The notes under the pieces: generated by a model
What the model was told of the DNA's origin: nothing
Database searches by the model: none
What the model saw: the letters and a program-made list of their open reading frames with translations, nothing else
Shown here: positions 8,224 to 22,739 of the stretch, piece after piece
Layout of the letters: the number at the start of each line of letters is the position of its first letter
Numbering within the stretch: the first letter of the stretch is position 1
Made by a program: the position numbers and the translations under genes
Source of the DNA: Desertibaculum subflavum
GTDB lineage: Bacteria > Pseudomonadota > Alphaproteobacteria > Ferrovibrionales > Ferrovibrionaceae
NCBI GenBank assembly: GCA_003576705.1
Contig: QOZS01000001.1
Location: 186,001 to 250,000 of the forward strand
Direction: 5' to 3'
Length of the DNA: 64,000 bases

Positions 8224-9538
8224 CATTGCCCAGATCGACTTCCGCCCGCGCGCCATCTCCGTCGTCCTGGCCAGCGACGAAGGCCAGCGCCGCATCCAGC
8301 GCCGCTATGCGGCGGAGCGGCGGTTCCGCCTGTACGGCATCGGCGCGATCGGTCTCGCCATCGCCTTCCTGGTACTGATGCTCGGCACCGTCCTGAGCAA
8401 CGGCATGACGGCCTTCTGGCAGACCCATGTCCGGCTCGACATCACCTTCGACAAGGAGCTTCTCGATCCCGACGGCAAGGGCGACCGGGCGACACTGGAG
8501 CAGGCGGATTATGCAGCGCTGATCCGGGCCGCGCTCGGCCGCGAATTCCCCGACGTCAGCGGCCGGTCCGACCGGCGCGACCTGTTCGAGCTGGTCAGCG
8601 GCGGCGCCACGTTCGAGCTGCGCCGCATGCTGCTCGACGATCCCTCGCTGCTCGGCCGCACGGTTCCGGTCTGGCTCACCTCGTCCGACGAGGTCGACAT
8701 GCTGATCAAGGGCGTGTTCGACCGGACGGAGCCGGAGGCCGCGCGCAAGATCAAGGACAAGCAGATCAAGTGGGTCGACGCGCTGGCCGCCAAGGGCGCG
8801 GTGGAGCGGCAGTTCCACACCACCTTCTTCACCGCCGGCGACAGCCGCGAGCCGGAACAGGCCGGCATCTGGGGCGGCTTCGTCGGCTCGGTCTACACGC
8901 TGGGCCTTACGCTGCTTTTGTGCCTGCCGATCGGCGTCCTGGCAGCGGTGTATCTCGAGGAGTTCGCTCCGAAGAACCGCTGGACCGACCTGATCGAAGT
9001 CAACATCAACAATCTCGCCGCGGTACCGTCGATCGTGTTCGGCCTGCTCGGTCTTGCGGTCTTCCTCGGCTTCTTCGGCCTGCCGCGCTCGGCGCCGCTG
9101 GTCGGCGGCATGGTGCTGGCGCTGATCGTGCTGCCCACCATCATCATCGCCGGCCGCGCGGCGCTCAAAGCGGTGCCGCCCTCGATCCGCGAGGCGGCGC
9201 TCGGCGTCGGTGCGTCCCGACAGCAGGCGGTCTGGCATCACGTGCTGCCGCTCGCCATGCCGGGCGTCATGACCGGCTCGATCATCGGTATGGCGCACGC
9301 GCTGGGCGAGACGGCGCCGCTGCTGATGATCGGCATGGTGGCCTTCGTGGTCGACATTCCGACCGGCCCGACCAGTCCCGCGACGGTGCTGCCGGTCCAG
9401 GTCTTCATGTGGGCCGACAGCCCCGAACGTGCCTTCGTCGAGAAGACCTCGGCCGCCATCATCGTGCTGCTGGTGCTGCTCGGTCTGATGAACGCGGCGG
9501 CGATCTATCTCCGCAAGAAATTCGAACGCAGGTGGTGA
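8216..9538 (+). CDS. pstA: Phosphate ABC transporter permease PstA, with N-terminal extension
   Basis: This is the second permease subunit of the phosphate transporter, 440 residues against about 296 in E. coli. After one transmembrane segment (about residues 40-65) comes a largely hydrophilic insert of about 150 residues. This matches the DUF3333-type N-terminal domain known in alphaproteobacterial PstA and presumably faces the periplasm. The C-terminal permease half carries the EAA-loop sequence [20 protein letters not shown] and four or five further membrane spans. It overlaps pstC by eight bases and is two bases from pstB. Confidence 0.93.
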   Translation: MTDIAQIDFRPRAISVVLASDEGQRRIQRRYAAERRFRLYGIGAIGLAIAFLVLMLGTVLSNGMTAFWQTHVRLDITFDKELLDPDGKGDRATLEQADYAALIRAALGREFPDVSGRSDRRDLFELVSGGATFELRRMLLDDPSLLGRTVPVWLTSSDEVDMLIKGVFDRTEPEAARKIKDKQIKWVDALAAKGAVERQFHTTFFTAGDSREPEQAGIWGGFVGSVYTLGLTLLLCLPIGVLAAVYLEEFAPKNRWTDLIEVNINNLAAVPSIVFGLLGLAVFLGFFGLPRSAPLVGGMVLALIVLPTIIIAGRAALKAVPPSIREAALGVGASRQQAVWHHVLPLAMPGVMTGSIIGMAHALGETAPLLMIGMVAFVVDIPTGPTSPATVLPVQVFMWADSPERAFVEKTSAAIIVLLVLLGLMNAAAIYLRKKFERRW

Positions 9539-9540
9539 GC

Positions 9541-10368
9541 ATGAACGATTCTCTCGTCGCCCAGTCGGCGCCGGCCGAGAAGATGGATCCCGGCGGTCTC
9601 CTGACGGATCGCACGGTGAAGATGCGCACGCGCGACGTGCATGTTTTCTACGGTCCGAAGGAGGCGCTCAAAGGCATCGATCTGGATATCGGCGACCGTG
9701 AAGTGACCGCGCTGATCGGCCCGTCGGGCTGCGGCAAGTCCACCTATCTGCGCTGCCTCAACCGGATGAACGACTATATCGAGGGGATCCGGGTCGAGGG
9801 CAGGATCGAGCTCGACGGGCGCGACGTGTACGACAAGAGCCTGGATGTCGTGCAGCTGCGCGCGCAGATCGGCATGGTGTTCCAGAAGCCCAATCCGTTT
9901 CCGAAGCCGATCTACGAGAACGTCGCCTATGGGCCGCGCATCCACGGCCTGGCCAAGAACCGGGCCGAGCTCGACGAGATCGTCGAGGGCAGCCTGAGGA
10001 AGGCGGCGCTCTGGGAGGAGGTGAAGGATCGCCTCGACCAGCCTGGCACCGGCCTGTCCGGCGGCCAGCAGCAGCGCCTCTGCATCGCCCGCGCCATCGC
10101 GGTCAATCCCGAGGTGGTGCTGATGGACGAGCCTTGCTCGGCGCTCGATCCGATCGCCACCGCGAAGATCGAGGAGCTGATCGACGAGCTGCGCGCCAAT
10201 TACACGATCGTGATCGTGACCCACAGCATGCAGCAGGCGGCGCGCGTGTCGCAGCGCACGGCGTTCTTCCACCTCGGCGATCTGGTCGAATGCGGCGAGA
10301 CGGAACAGATCTTCACCACCCCGCGCGAGCAGCGGACGCAGGCCTATATCACCGGCCGGTTCGGCTGA
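9541..10368 (+). CDS. pstB: Phosphate ABC transporter ATPase PstB
   Basis: This 275-residue ATPase drives phosphate uptake by PstCA. It has Walker [10 protein letters not shown], the Q-loop [19 protein letters not shown], signature [16 protein letters not shown], Walker [14 protein letters not shown] and the switch histidine in VTHSMQQA. All are typical of the PstB subfamily. The reading frame is open far upstream through pstA, but the ATG at 9541, two bases after the pstA stop, gives the normal PstB length. phoU follows after 32 bases. Confidence 0.96.
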   Translation: MNDSLVAQSAPAEKMDPGGLLTDRTVKMRTRDVHVFYGPKEALKGIDLDIGDREVTALIGPSGCGKSTYLRCLNRMNDYIEGIRVEGRIELDGRDVYDKSLDVVQLRAQIGMVFQKPNPFPKPIYENVAYGPRIHGLAKNRAELDEIVEGSLRKAALWEEVKDRLDQPGTGLSGGQQQRLCIARAIAVNPEVVLMDEPCSALDPIATAKIEELIDELRANYTIVIVTHSMQQAARVSQRTAFFHLGDLVECGETEQIFTTPREQRTQAYITGRFG

Positions 10369-10400
10369 GAGTCCAGGGCAGAAAAGATCGGATTACAGAC

Positions 10401-11141
10401 ATGCCTTCTGACCATACCGTCAAGTCGTTCGACGAGGAGCTGTCGGTCCTCGACAACAGCATCGCCCGCATGGGCGGGCTGGCCGAGGCGCAGTTCGCGG
10501 GCGCCATCACCGCGCTGGCCCGGCGCGATTCCGAGCTTGCCACCAGCGTCATCGCCGCCGATGCGAAGGTCGACGGGCTGCAGGGCGAGATCGACCAGAG
10601 GGCGCTCAAGGCGCTGGCGCTGCGCCAGCCGATGGCGAACGACCTGCGCACCATCGTCGGCTCGCTTCGCATCGCCGGCGAGCTCGAGCGGATCGCCGAC
10701 TACGCCGCCAACCTGGCCAAGCGGTCTATCGCGCTGAACCAGGCGCCGGTGATGCCCTCGGTGACCACGGTCGCCAGGATGGGCGAGCTGGTGCGCGCGA
10801 TGATCAAGGACGTTATCGACGCCTATCTGGAGCGGAGCGTCGAGAAGGCGCGCGAGGTGTGGCGCCGCGATGCGGATGTAGATGAGATCTACAACAGCCT
10901 GTTCCGCGAGCTCCTGACCTACATGATGGAAGATCCGAGGAACATATCGCCATGCACGCACCTACTCTTCATCGCCAAGAACATCGAGCGAATGGGCGAC
11001 CACGCGACCAACATCGCGGAGCTGGTGGAATTTTCGGTGACCGGCATGCGGGTGAGAGAGGAGCGCCCGAAGCAGGACCGGACGGCCTTCGCAGTGGTCG
11101 AGCCGCCGGCAACTCGGGGCGGCAGGACGGGCTCGGCCTGA
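10401..11141 (+). CDS. phoU: Phosphate signalling protein PhoU
   Basis: This 246-residue protein links the Pst transporter to PhoR and represses Pho signalling when phosphate is plentiful. It shows two PhoU repeats, each with a metal-cluster E/DxxxD pattern: LRIAGELERIADYAANLAKR around residues 90-110 and FIAKNIERMGDHATNIAELV around 190-210. The start is the ATG at 10401, preceded by an unremarkable spacer. Its TGA overlaps the ATG of phoB (TGATG), which implies coupled translation of the negative regulator and the response regulator. Confidence 0.95.
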   Translation: MPSDHTVKSFDEELSVLDNSIARMGGLAEAQFAGAITALARRDSELATSVIAADAKVDGLQGEIDQRALKALALRQPMANDLRTIVGSLRIAGELERIADYAANLAKRSIALNQAPVMPSVTTVARMGELVRAMIKDVIDAYLERSVEKAREVWRRDADVDEIYNSLFRELLTYMMEDPRNISPCTHLLFIAKNIERMGDHATNIAELVEFSVTGMRVREERPKQDRTAFAVVEPPATRGGRTGSA

Positions 11142-11839
11142 TGCACCCGACGGTGTTGATCGTCGAGGACGAGCCCTCGCTGGTCGCTTTGCTGAGATAC
11201 AACCTGGAGAAGTCGGGCTACCGCGTCGAGGAGGCGGTCGACGGCCAGGAAGCCATGCTGAAGGTTCAGGAGGAGAAGCCGGATCTCGTCCTGCTCGACT
11301 GGATGCTGCCGCAGATGTCCGGCCTCGAGGTCTGCCGGCAGATCCGCCGCAACCCCGCCACCCGCAATATCCCGATCATCATGCTGACGGCGCGGGGCGA
11401 GGAGGGGGACCGGGTGCGCGGTCTCGATGCCGGCGCCGACGACTACATCGCCAAGCCGTTCTCGCCCGGCGAGTTGCTCGCCCGCATGCGGGCCGTGCTG
11501 CGGCGCATCCGTCCGGCGCTGGCGGAGGAGATGCTGACCTGCGGCGACATCGTGATGGACATCGCGGCCCACAAGGTGACGCGCCAGGGCAAGGAGATCC
11601 GCCTCGGCCCGACCGAGTTCCGCCTGCTCCGCTATTTCATGGAGCATCCGGGCCGCGTGCTGTCGCGCGACCAGCTCTTGGACGGCGTCTGGGGCCGGGA
11701 TGTTTATGTCGAGCAGCGCACCGTCGATGTGCATATCCGGCGGCTCCGCAAGGCGTTGAACGCGGAGACCGAGGACGATCCGATCCGTACCGTCCGCTCG
11801 GCTGGCTATTCGCTGGAGGTTTCGGCTTCCGGCGCCTGA
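11141..11839 (+). CDS. phoB: Phosphate regulon response regulator PhoB
   Basis: This 232-residue OmpR-family transcription factor has a receiver domain (residues 1-122) with acidic pocket EDE, phosphoacceptor aspartate in LVLLDWMLP and the conserved lysine in DYIAKPFSP. A winged-helix DNA-binding domain follows, with GPTEFRLLRYFMEHPGRVLS and VDVHIRRLRKAL. Placement after phoU identifies it as PhoB. It should bind the 11-bp direct repeats in front of pstS. A 10-bp GC-rich hairpin follows the stop. Confidence 0.96.
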   Translation: MHPTVLIVEDEPSLVALLRYNLEKSGYRVEEAVDGQEAMLKVQEEKPDLVLLDWMLPQMSGLEVCRQIRRNPATRNIPIIMLTARGEEGDRVRGLDAGADDYIAKPFSPGELLARMRAVLRRIRPALAEEMLTCGDIVMDIAAHKVTRQGKEIRLGPTEFRLLRYFMEHPGRVLSRDQLLDGVWGRDVYVEQRTVDVHIRRLRKALNAETEDDPIRTVRSAGYSLEVSASGA

Positions 11840-11844
11840 GGGAC

Positions 11845-11872
11845 GGCGCGCGAGGCTCAGTTCTCGCGCGCC
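11845..11872. terminator. Hairpin between convergent phoB and mlaC
   Basis: GGCGCGCGAG and CTCGCGCGCC form a perfect 10-bp stem with an 8-base loop. It lies six bases after the phoB stop and overlaps the 3' end of the convergent mlaC gene. There is no long T-run; on the plus strand TTCGCCTT follows. It may serve as a bidirectional terminator. Confidence 0.5.
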
Positions 11873-12468
11873 TTCGCCTTCATGTTGTCGATCAGCACCT
11901 GCAGCTTGCCGTCGTGCTTTTGGATGAAGGCGGTGTATTCCTGCCGGTAGGTCAGCGCCATGCTGACGCCCTCGACGACGATGTCGGCAATGCGCCAGCC
12001 TTCGCCATTGCGGCGCACCTTCCAGTCGATCCTGAGCGGCGGGCCGTTCGGGCGCTCGATCAGCGACGGCACGAAATACTCGTCCTGGGCGGCGCCGGGC
12101 CGCGCGTCCTTCACCGTGAACTGCTCGCCGGAATACTGGCCGAAACGGGTGGCATAGGTCCTGACCGCCAGGTCCTCGAAGGCCTTGCGGAATTCGCGCC
12201 GCTGCTCATCGGTGGCCGAGCGCCAATGGCGGCCGAGGATGAACTTGATCACCTCCTCGGCGTCGAACGATTCGTTGAACATCTGGCGGAAGGACTGCTC
12301 CTTGTCGCTCGGGCTGGAGGCGTCGTCGGTGATCACCTTGATCACGTTGTCGCCCAGCCCGGCGATGAACTGGTCGGCGGAGCCGGCCTTCGCTCCGGCG
12401 GGCGCTGGCGGGCTGCCGGCCAGACAAAAAGCGGCAACGATGGCGAATGCAAAGCGCGCCAAGGTCAT
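11857..12468 (-). CDS. MlaC/Ttg2D-family phospholipid-binding protein
   Basis: This 203-residue periplasmic protein of the MlaC family carries phospholipids between outer and inner membranes in the Mla system. A signal peptide (MTLARFAFAIVAAFCLAG and following, ending near AKA) is followed by the typical fold, with NESFDAEEVIKFILGRHWRS and later IDWKVRRNGEGWRIADIVVE and the terminal MALTYRQEYTAFIQKHDG segment. The ATG at 12468 has GGAG eight bases upstream; the in-frame ATG at 12486 has none. No other mla genes are nearby, so it acts from a separate locus, as often seen in alphaproteobacteria. Confidence 0.85.
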   Translation of the reverse strand: MTLARFAFAIVAAFCLAGSPPAPAGAKAGSADQFIAGLGDNVIKVITDDASSPSDKEQSFRQMFNESFDAEEVIKFILGRHWRSATDEQRREFRKAFEDLAVRTYATRFGQYSGEQFTVKDARPGAAQDEYFVPSLIERPNGPPLRIDWKVRRNGEGWRIADIVVEGVSMALTYRQEYTAFIQKHDGKLQVLIDNMKAKAREN

Positions 12469-12680
12469 CGGTGACACTCCAGGCATGCGGCTGGCCGCCG
12501 CTCGGCAGAAAAGGCGGAATGGTTCGTGGGTTTACTTGGTAAATCCGGCGGCGTTACCGAAGCCCTAACCCCCTCGAACAGCACCGCCGTACCAAGAGGC
12601 AAAATCTTAACCGGGGCCGCCGCCTCCGGCAATCGGCGGCCGTCACATAGGCTCGCAAAAGTAAACCCGGCGCTTGTATC

Positions 12681-12698
12681 AAACATAAGGATATGTTT
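12681..12698 (+). promoter_or_regulatory. Palindromic operator before the sahR-metF-metH operon
   Basis: AAACATA-AGGA-TATGTTT is a perfect inverted repeat with 7-base arms and a 4-base spacer, 25 bases upstream of the start codon of the ArsR-type regulator. ArsR-family repressors bind such palindromes. The likely ligand-responsive repressor is the adjacent SahR-like protein, giving autoregulation of the operon. The call as a SahR site is inference from position and symmetry. Confidence 0.65.
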
Positions 12699-12723
12699 AT
12701 ATTCGCATCCAGAAGGATGAGCC

Positions 12724-18049
<5,326 letters not shown>

Positions 18050-18086
18050 CGAGAAGCACGCCGCGTCCTGCTATGGTCGGCGCGCC

Positions 18087-19373
18087 ATGACCGCCGCGCC
18101 CCGGAACGAAGTCGACCGTCTGCTCGACGATGCGGAGCAATCGGCCGACCGCGCCGCCAACAAGCTCCGCGTCATCGCCGCCATCGTGCTGCTGTGCACC
18201 GTGTTCCTGGTCGGTCTCACGGTCCCGCCGGACGACCGGCTGATCCAGGCGCAGGTTCTGGGCGGCAAGATCACGGTGGCGATCTGGCTGGTCGTCGGCC
18301 TCGCCGGCATGTGGCTCAACCGCATCGGCGTCCGGCATCCGTTGGTCGGTTACGCGCAGGCGACGTTCGACGCCCTTCTGGTCAGCACCAATCTCTATTT
18401 CGGCTTCGTGATCGGCGAGCTCGCCGGCAACTTCTGGCCGATCTTCCCGGCCGTCTGGCTGTTGCCGGTGCTGGTGGCGGGCACCGCACTGCGTTGGCGA
18501 CCCGGCCTCACCATCTATTCCGGCGTGCTCGTGGTCGCGCTCCTGATCGGCATGGCCATTGTTGCCGGCACGGTCGACGAGCAGGAGCGAGCGACGCAGG
18601 TGACGACCACGGTCAGGCTGTTCGGCTGGCCGCCGAACTCGGTGCGCCTGGTGATGCTGTCGCTGCTGGTGACCGCCATTTGCTTCGTCACGATCCGCGG
18701 CCGGGCATTGATCCTGCGTGCCGCGGGCGAGGCGCAACAGCGCGAAGCGCTGGGTCGCCATCTGCCGCGTCAGGTGCTGCCGCTGATTCTCGATCCGGCG
18801 CTGGCGGAGCTGCGCCGCGGCAGCAAGCGCGAGCTCGCCGTCATGTTCGTCGACATCCGCGGCTCGACGGCGATTGCCGAGCGGCTCGATCCGGCGACCT
18901 TCGCCGGGCTGCTGACCGGCTTCCGACGCATCGTCGACGACACGGTTTCGGCCCATGGCGGCGTGGTCGACAAGTTCATCGGCGACGGTGCGCTGATCCT
19001 TTTCGGCGTGCTGCCGATCGAACGCGACGCCGCGCGGCGTGCCATCGAATGCGCCCGCATGCTGCTCGAACGGATGGCGGCATTCGAGCGGCGCCATCCG
19101 GAGGTCAGGATCGGCATCGGCATCCACTTCGGCCCGGTCTTCGTCGGCGTCGTGGGCGAGGGCGAGCGCGTCGAGTTCACGGCGCTCGGCGAGCCGGTCA
19201 ACATCGCGGCCCGGATCGAAAAGGCGACCAAGGAACTCGCCTGTCGTCTGCTGGTGACGCAGGCCGCGCTCGATGCCGCCGGCGCGCGCCCGGCCGATTT
19301 CGGCCTGGCGGCCAGGGGCGAAATCAGGCTCGAAGGGTCCCGTGCGACGCAGCTGGTATTCGGCGAGGCGTGA
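18087..19373 (+). CDS. Membrane-bound adenylate/guanylate cyclase (class III)
   Basis: This 428-residue protein has an N-terminal membrane region with about five or six hydrophobic segments (residues 30-210) and a class III nucleotide cyclase domain (about 248-420). The two metal-binding aspartates are in VMFVDIRGSTAIAERL and VVDKFIGDGALILFG. GIGIHFGPVFVGVVGEG and FTALGEPVNIAARIEKAT complete the family pattern. It likely makes cAMP (or cGMP) in response to a membrane signal; substrate specificity cannot be read safely. It stands alone after metH and convergent to the TRAP permease. Confidence 0.85.
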   Translation: MTAAPRNEVDRLLDDAEQSADRAANKLRVIAAIVLLCTVFLVGLTVPPDDRLIQAQVLGGKITVAIWLVVGLAGMWLNRIGVRHPLVGYAQATFDALLVSTNLYFGFVIGELAGNFWPIFPAVWLLPVLVAGTALRWRPGLTIYSGVLVVALLIGMAIVAGTVDEQERATQVTTTVRLFGWPPNSVRLVMLSLLVTAICFVTIRGRALILRAAGEAQQREALGRHLPRQVLPLILDPALAELRRGSKRELAVMFVDIRGSTAIAERLDPATFAGLLTGFRRIVDDTVSAHGGVVDKFIGDGALILFGVLPIERDAARRAIECARMLLERMAAFERRHPEVRIGIGIHFGPVFVGVVGEGERVEFTALGEPVNIAARIEKATKELACRLLVTQAALDAAGARPADFGLAARGEIRLEGSRATQLVFGEA

Positions 19374-19395
19374 GCCGGCGCCGGAGCAGCCTGGA

Positions 19396-21336
19396 TCAGG
19401 CGGGAACCCGCCGCCGTTGCCGCAGCAGCAGGTTGCCGGCATAGACGAAGGCGACAAGGCCAAGGCCGATCAGATCTGTCGTCAGGCCCGGTTTCAGCAG
19501 CCCCGCCGCGCCGGCCAGCAGCACGATGCGCCACGGCCAGGAGAGGCGTCCCACACCATTGAGCCAGCCCTCCAGCGCCGCCGCCAGCATCCACACGGCG
19601 AACGCCGCCGTCGCCACGTCATGCGCGATGTCCCATGGCGAGCCGAACAGGATCAGCGTGGGATTGAGCACGAACAGGAACGGCACGACGAAGTTCACGC
19701 TGCCGAGGCGCATGGCCCAGATGCCGGTCTTCCAGGCATCCGCCTTGGCGATGCTGGCGGCGGCGATGGCGGCCAGCGCCACCGGCGGCGTGATGAAGCT
19801 GATCAGGCCCCAATAGAGGATGAAGAGGTGCGAGGCGACCGGATGCAGGCCACCATCCACCAGCGCCGGCGCCAGGGTGACGGCGAGGAAGATGTAGCAG
19901 GCGCTGGACGTCATCCCCATGCCGAGGATGAAGCTGGTCAGCGCGCCGAACAGCAGCAGCAGGTAGACGTTGCCGCCGGCGAACTGCAGCAGCTCGCGGG
20001 AGAACGCGCCGCCCACGCCGGTATAGGAGAGCGAGCCGACGATGAAGCCGACGCCGGCCAGGATGGCGACGATGTTGAGGACGTTCCGCGTGGTGTCGAT
20101 GGCGAGGTCGCGCAGTTCTGGCAGGCGGAACCGCTTGGTCCCGAACACCACCGAAGTGCCGACCAGCGCGGCGGTGGCGATATAGGGCGCCAGCGCCTCC
20201 TGCTTCATCACCAGCAGCAGATAGGTCAACAGGCCGAGGCTGAACAGAAAATGCCAGCCCTGCCTGAGCACGGGGCCGAGGCGCGGGATCTCTTCCGCCG
20301 GCTGGCCCTTGAGGCCGTTCTTGGCCGCATAGTTGTCGGCCTGCAGCAGCAGCGCGCCGTAATAGAGCAGCGCCGGCACCACGGCCGCGATCATCACCGT
20401 GCTGTACGGCACGTTCAGGAACTCGGCCATGATGAAGGCGACCGCGCCCATCACCGGCGGCATCAGCGCGCCGCCGGTCGAGGCGCAGGCCTCCACCGCG
20501 CCGGCATAATGCGGCGGATAGCCGATCCGCTTCATCGTGGGGATGGTGATCTGGCCGGTCGTCACCACGTTGGAGATGACGCTGCCGGAGAGCGAGCCGA
20601 AGAACCCGCTCGACAGCACGGCGACCTTGGCTGGGCCGCCGCGGCTGCGTCCCATCAGCGCCACCGCCAGCGCCATGAAGAACTCGCCGCCCCCGGTGAC
20701 CACCAGCGCCGAGCCGAAGATCAGGAAGCCGACCAAGAGCGAGGCGACGGTGCGCAGCGGCACGCCGATGATGCTTTCGACGCCCATCGCATGGGCGCTG
20801 ATCGTGCCGGCGAGGTCGCTGCCCGGTCCCCACAGGAAGCCCGGCATCTGCTCCGCGAACATCGGATAGAAGGCGAAGAGCAGGCACAGGCCGAACAGCA
20901 CCATGCCGGCGGCGCGGCGCACCGCTTCGAGCGCGAGCGCGCAGATGATGCCGGCGACGACGATCGCAGGAGTCGGCGCGGCAAGGTCCCAGCCTTCCGC
21001 GACGATGCGCCCGCCGTTCCAGGCGAGATAGGCCGTGGTTGCGATGGTGAGGCCGAACAGACACCAATCGTACCAGGGGATCGACCGGCGATCGGCACTG
21101 CGCCCAGGATAGGCCAGAAACGCCAGCGAAAGGAAAAAGCCGAGCAGCAGATAGTAGAAGGAGGTATCGATAATCGGCTGCCCGATGATCTGCAGATTGA
21201 AGGTCTGGTTGACCGTCAGCAGCACGCCGAGTGACCCCATGACCAGCGCCAGCCAATAGGCCCCGCCGACCAGGCGGTCGCGCCCGCCATCCTCAGGTGC
21301 GAGATCGATGTCGATGGCGTCGGTGCTGGCCGCCAT
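19396..21336 (-). CDS. TRAP transporter permease, fused small and large subunits (TAXI type)
   Basis: This 646-residue inner-membrane protein has an N-terminal DctQ-like part and a long DctM-like part with many hydrophobic segments. It matches the fused permeases that pair with TAXI-type binding proteins. Segments such as VVTTGQITIPTMKRIGYPP and GMGMTSSACYIFLAVTLAP are typical of the large TRAP subunit. GGAGG precedes the ATG at 21336 with good spacing. The TAXI solute-binding gene lies divergently 125 bases away, so one intergenic region probably controls both. The substrate is unknown; dicarboxylates or glutamate are common in the family. Confidence 0.88.
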   Translation of the reverse strand: MAASTDAIDIDLAPEDGGRDRLVGGAYWLALVMGSLGVLLTVNQTFNLQIIGQPIIDTSFYYLLLGFFLSLAFLAYPGRSADRRSIPWYDWCLFGLTIATTAYLAWNGGRIVAEGWDLAAPTPAIVVAGIICALALEAVRRAAGMVLFGLCLLFAFYPMFAEQMPGFLWGPGSDLAGTISAHAMGVESIIGVPLRTVASLLVGFLIFGSALVVTGGGEFFMALAVALMGRSRGGPAKVAVLSSGFFGSLSGSVISNVVTTGQITIPTMKRIGYPPHYAGAVEACASTGGALMPPVMGAVAFIMAEFLNVPYSTVMIAAVVPALLYYGALLLQADNYAAKNGLKGQPAEEIPRLGPVLRQGWHFLFSLGLLTYLLLVMKQEALAPYIATAALVGTSVVFGTKRFRLPELRDLAIDTTRNVLNIVAILAGVGFIVGSLSYTGVGGAFSRELLQFAGGNVYLLLLFGALTSFILGMGMTSSACYIFLAVTLAPALVDGGLHPVASHLFILYWGLISFITPPVALAAIAAASIAKADAWKTGIWAMRLGSVNFVVPFLFVLNPTLILFGSPWDIAHDVATAAFAVWMLAAALEGWLNGVGRLSWPWRIVLLAGAAGLLKPGLTTDLIGLGLVAFVYAGNLLLRQRRRVPA

Positions 21337-21461
21337 TCACTATCCTCCCCGTGATTCCATGTGCCTGTCGGCCCTGGAACCTTGATTGAAGTTTGACGAT
21401 GGTGGTTGTTCTTGCCAATGTTTTCTCGGACCTGAAAAACACGAACATGGAGGAAAACGCA

Positions 21462-22604
21462 ATGGGCCGATTGTGGGGCGTCACGGCCGGTATAGCCGCT
21501 TTGTTGCTGGCGAGCGCTGCGGCGCAGGCGCAGAAGCTGCCCGATAGCTCTGTCTGGACAGCCTACGACCTGGGCTCGTCCGGCTATGCCGAGGCTTCGG
21601 GCATCGCCGACGCGATCATGAAGAAGCACACGATCCGGGTGCGTATCGTGCCTTCGGGTACCTCGATCGGGCGCCTGCTGCCGATCACCCAGGGCAAGGC
21701 GACCTACGGATTCCTGGCGAACGAGCTCTTCTTCGCCGCCGAGGGCACCTACGACTTCGCGGTGCCGAGCTGGGGCCCGCAGGACGTGCGCGTCGTGCTG
21801 GCGCGCCCGGCGGCCAATGCGATGGCGACGGCCGGCGATATCGGCGTCAAGACCATGAAGGACCTGAAGGGCAAGCGCATCGGCTATGTGAAGGGCAATC
21901 CTTCGGTCAACGTGAAGACCGATGCCTATCTCGCCTTCGCCGGCCTGACCCGCAAGGATGTCGAGGTGGTCTGGTTCGGTAGCTACAACGCCATGAAGAC
22001 GGCGGTGATCAACAATCAACTGGATTCGTTCTCGAGCGTCACCACCTCGGCCAATATGCGGGAGATCGAGGCGAGCCCGCGCGGCCTGGTCTGGCCGGAA
22101 TTCCCGCCGGAGGACAAGGAAGGCTGGAAGCGCATCAGCCAGGTCGCCGATTTCTTCGAACCCTATGTCGAGACGGCGGGCGCCGGCATCTCGAAGGAGA
22201 AGCCGAAGAATCTGGTCGGCTATCGCTATCCGATCATCGCCACCTACGCCAAGACCAGCGCCGACGAGGTCTATGCCCTGGTCAAGGCGATCGACGAATC
22301 GATGGATCTGATCAAGGGCGTCACCGGCAGCGCGGCGAACTGGGATCCCAAGAAGTCCGGCAAGCCGCCGGCGGATGCGCCCTGGCATGACGGTTCCATC
22401 CGCTACCTGAAGGAAAAGGGGATCTGGACCGCCGACCATCAGGCCTGGCAGGACGCGCGCCTGGCACGCCTGAAGAAGCTGCAGGCCGGCTGGAAGGATG
22501 CCGAGGCCAAGTTCAAGGCTTCCGGCAAGTCCGGCGACGAGGCCTGGGTCGACTTCTGGGAGGACTACCGCGTCAAGACCATGGGCCTGCCCGCCAGCGG
22601 CTGA
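21462..22604 (+). CDS. TAXI-family TRAP transporter solute-binding protein
   Basis: This 380-residue periplasmic binding protein begins with the signal peptide MGRLWGVTAGIAALLLASAA, ending in AQA. The mature part carries TAXI-family features: YDLGSSGYAEASGIADAIMK near the N-terminus, PSGTSIGRLLPITQGKATYG, and LKGKRIGYVKGNPSVN. The ATG at 21462 has GGAGG eight bases upstream; further upstream in-frame starts would displace the signal peptide. It works with the divergently encoded fused permease. A strong terminator follows. Confidence 0.88.
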   Translation: MGRLWGVTAGIAALLLASAAAQAQKLPDSSVWTAYDLGSSGYAEASGIADAIMKKHTIRVRIVPSGTSIGRLLPITQGKATYGFLANELFFAAEGTYDFAVPSWGPQDVRVVLARPAANAMATAGDIGVKTMKDLKGKRIGYVKGNPSVNVKTDAYLAFAGLTRKDVEVVWFGSYNAMKTAVINNQLDSFSSVTTSANMREIEASPRGLVWPEFPPEDKEGWKRISQVADFFEPYVETAGAGISKEKPKNLVGYRYPIIATYAKTSADEVYALVKAIDESMDLIKGVTGSAANWDPKKSGKPPADAPWHDGSIRYLKEKGIWTADHQAWQDARLARLKKLQAGWKDAEAKFKASGKSGDEAWVDFWEDYRVKTMGLPASG

Positions 22605-22630
22605 GCCCGCGACAGTACGACGAAGGCGAG

Positions 22631-22661
22631 GGGCCCGAAGGCGCTGCCTTCGGGCCCTTTT
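22631..22661 (+). terminator. Rho-independent terminator after the TAXI gene
   Basis: GGGCCCGAAGGC and GCCTTCGGGCCC form a perfect 12-bp stem with a GCT loop, followed directly by TTTT. It starts 26 bases after the TAXI stop codon. Confidence 0.9.
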
Positions 22662-22739
22662 CATTTCAGACGGGCGCTTTCCAGCGGCGGGCGGCTGCAG
22701 TAACAAGGCCCGAACGGGTTCAGGCGCGTGGAGTGCGGC

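Noticed and set aside
8770..9540. An upstream extension of PstB fused to an Arg-rich region
   Set aside because: It is the pstA gene read in another frame; PstB starts normally at 9541.
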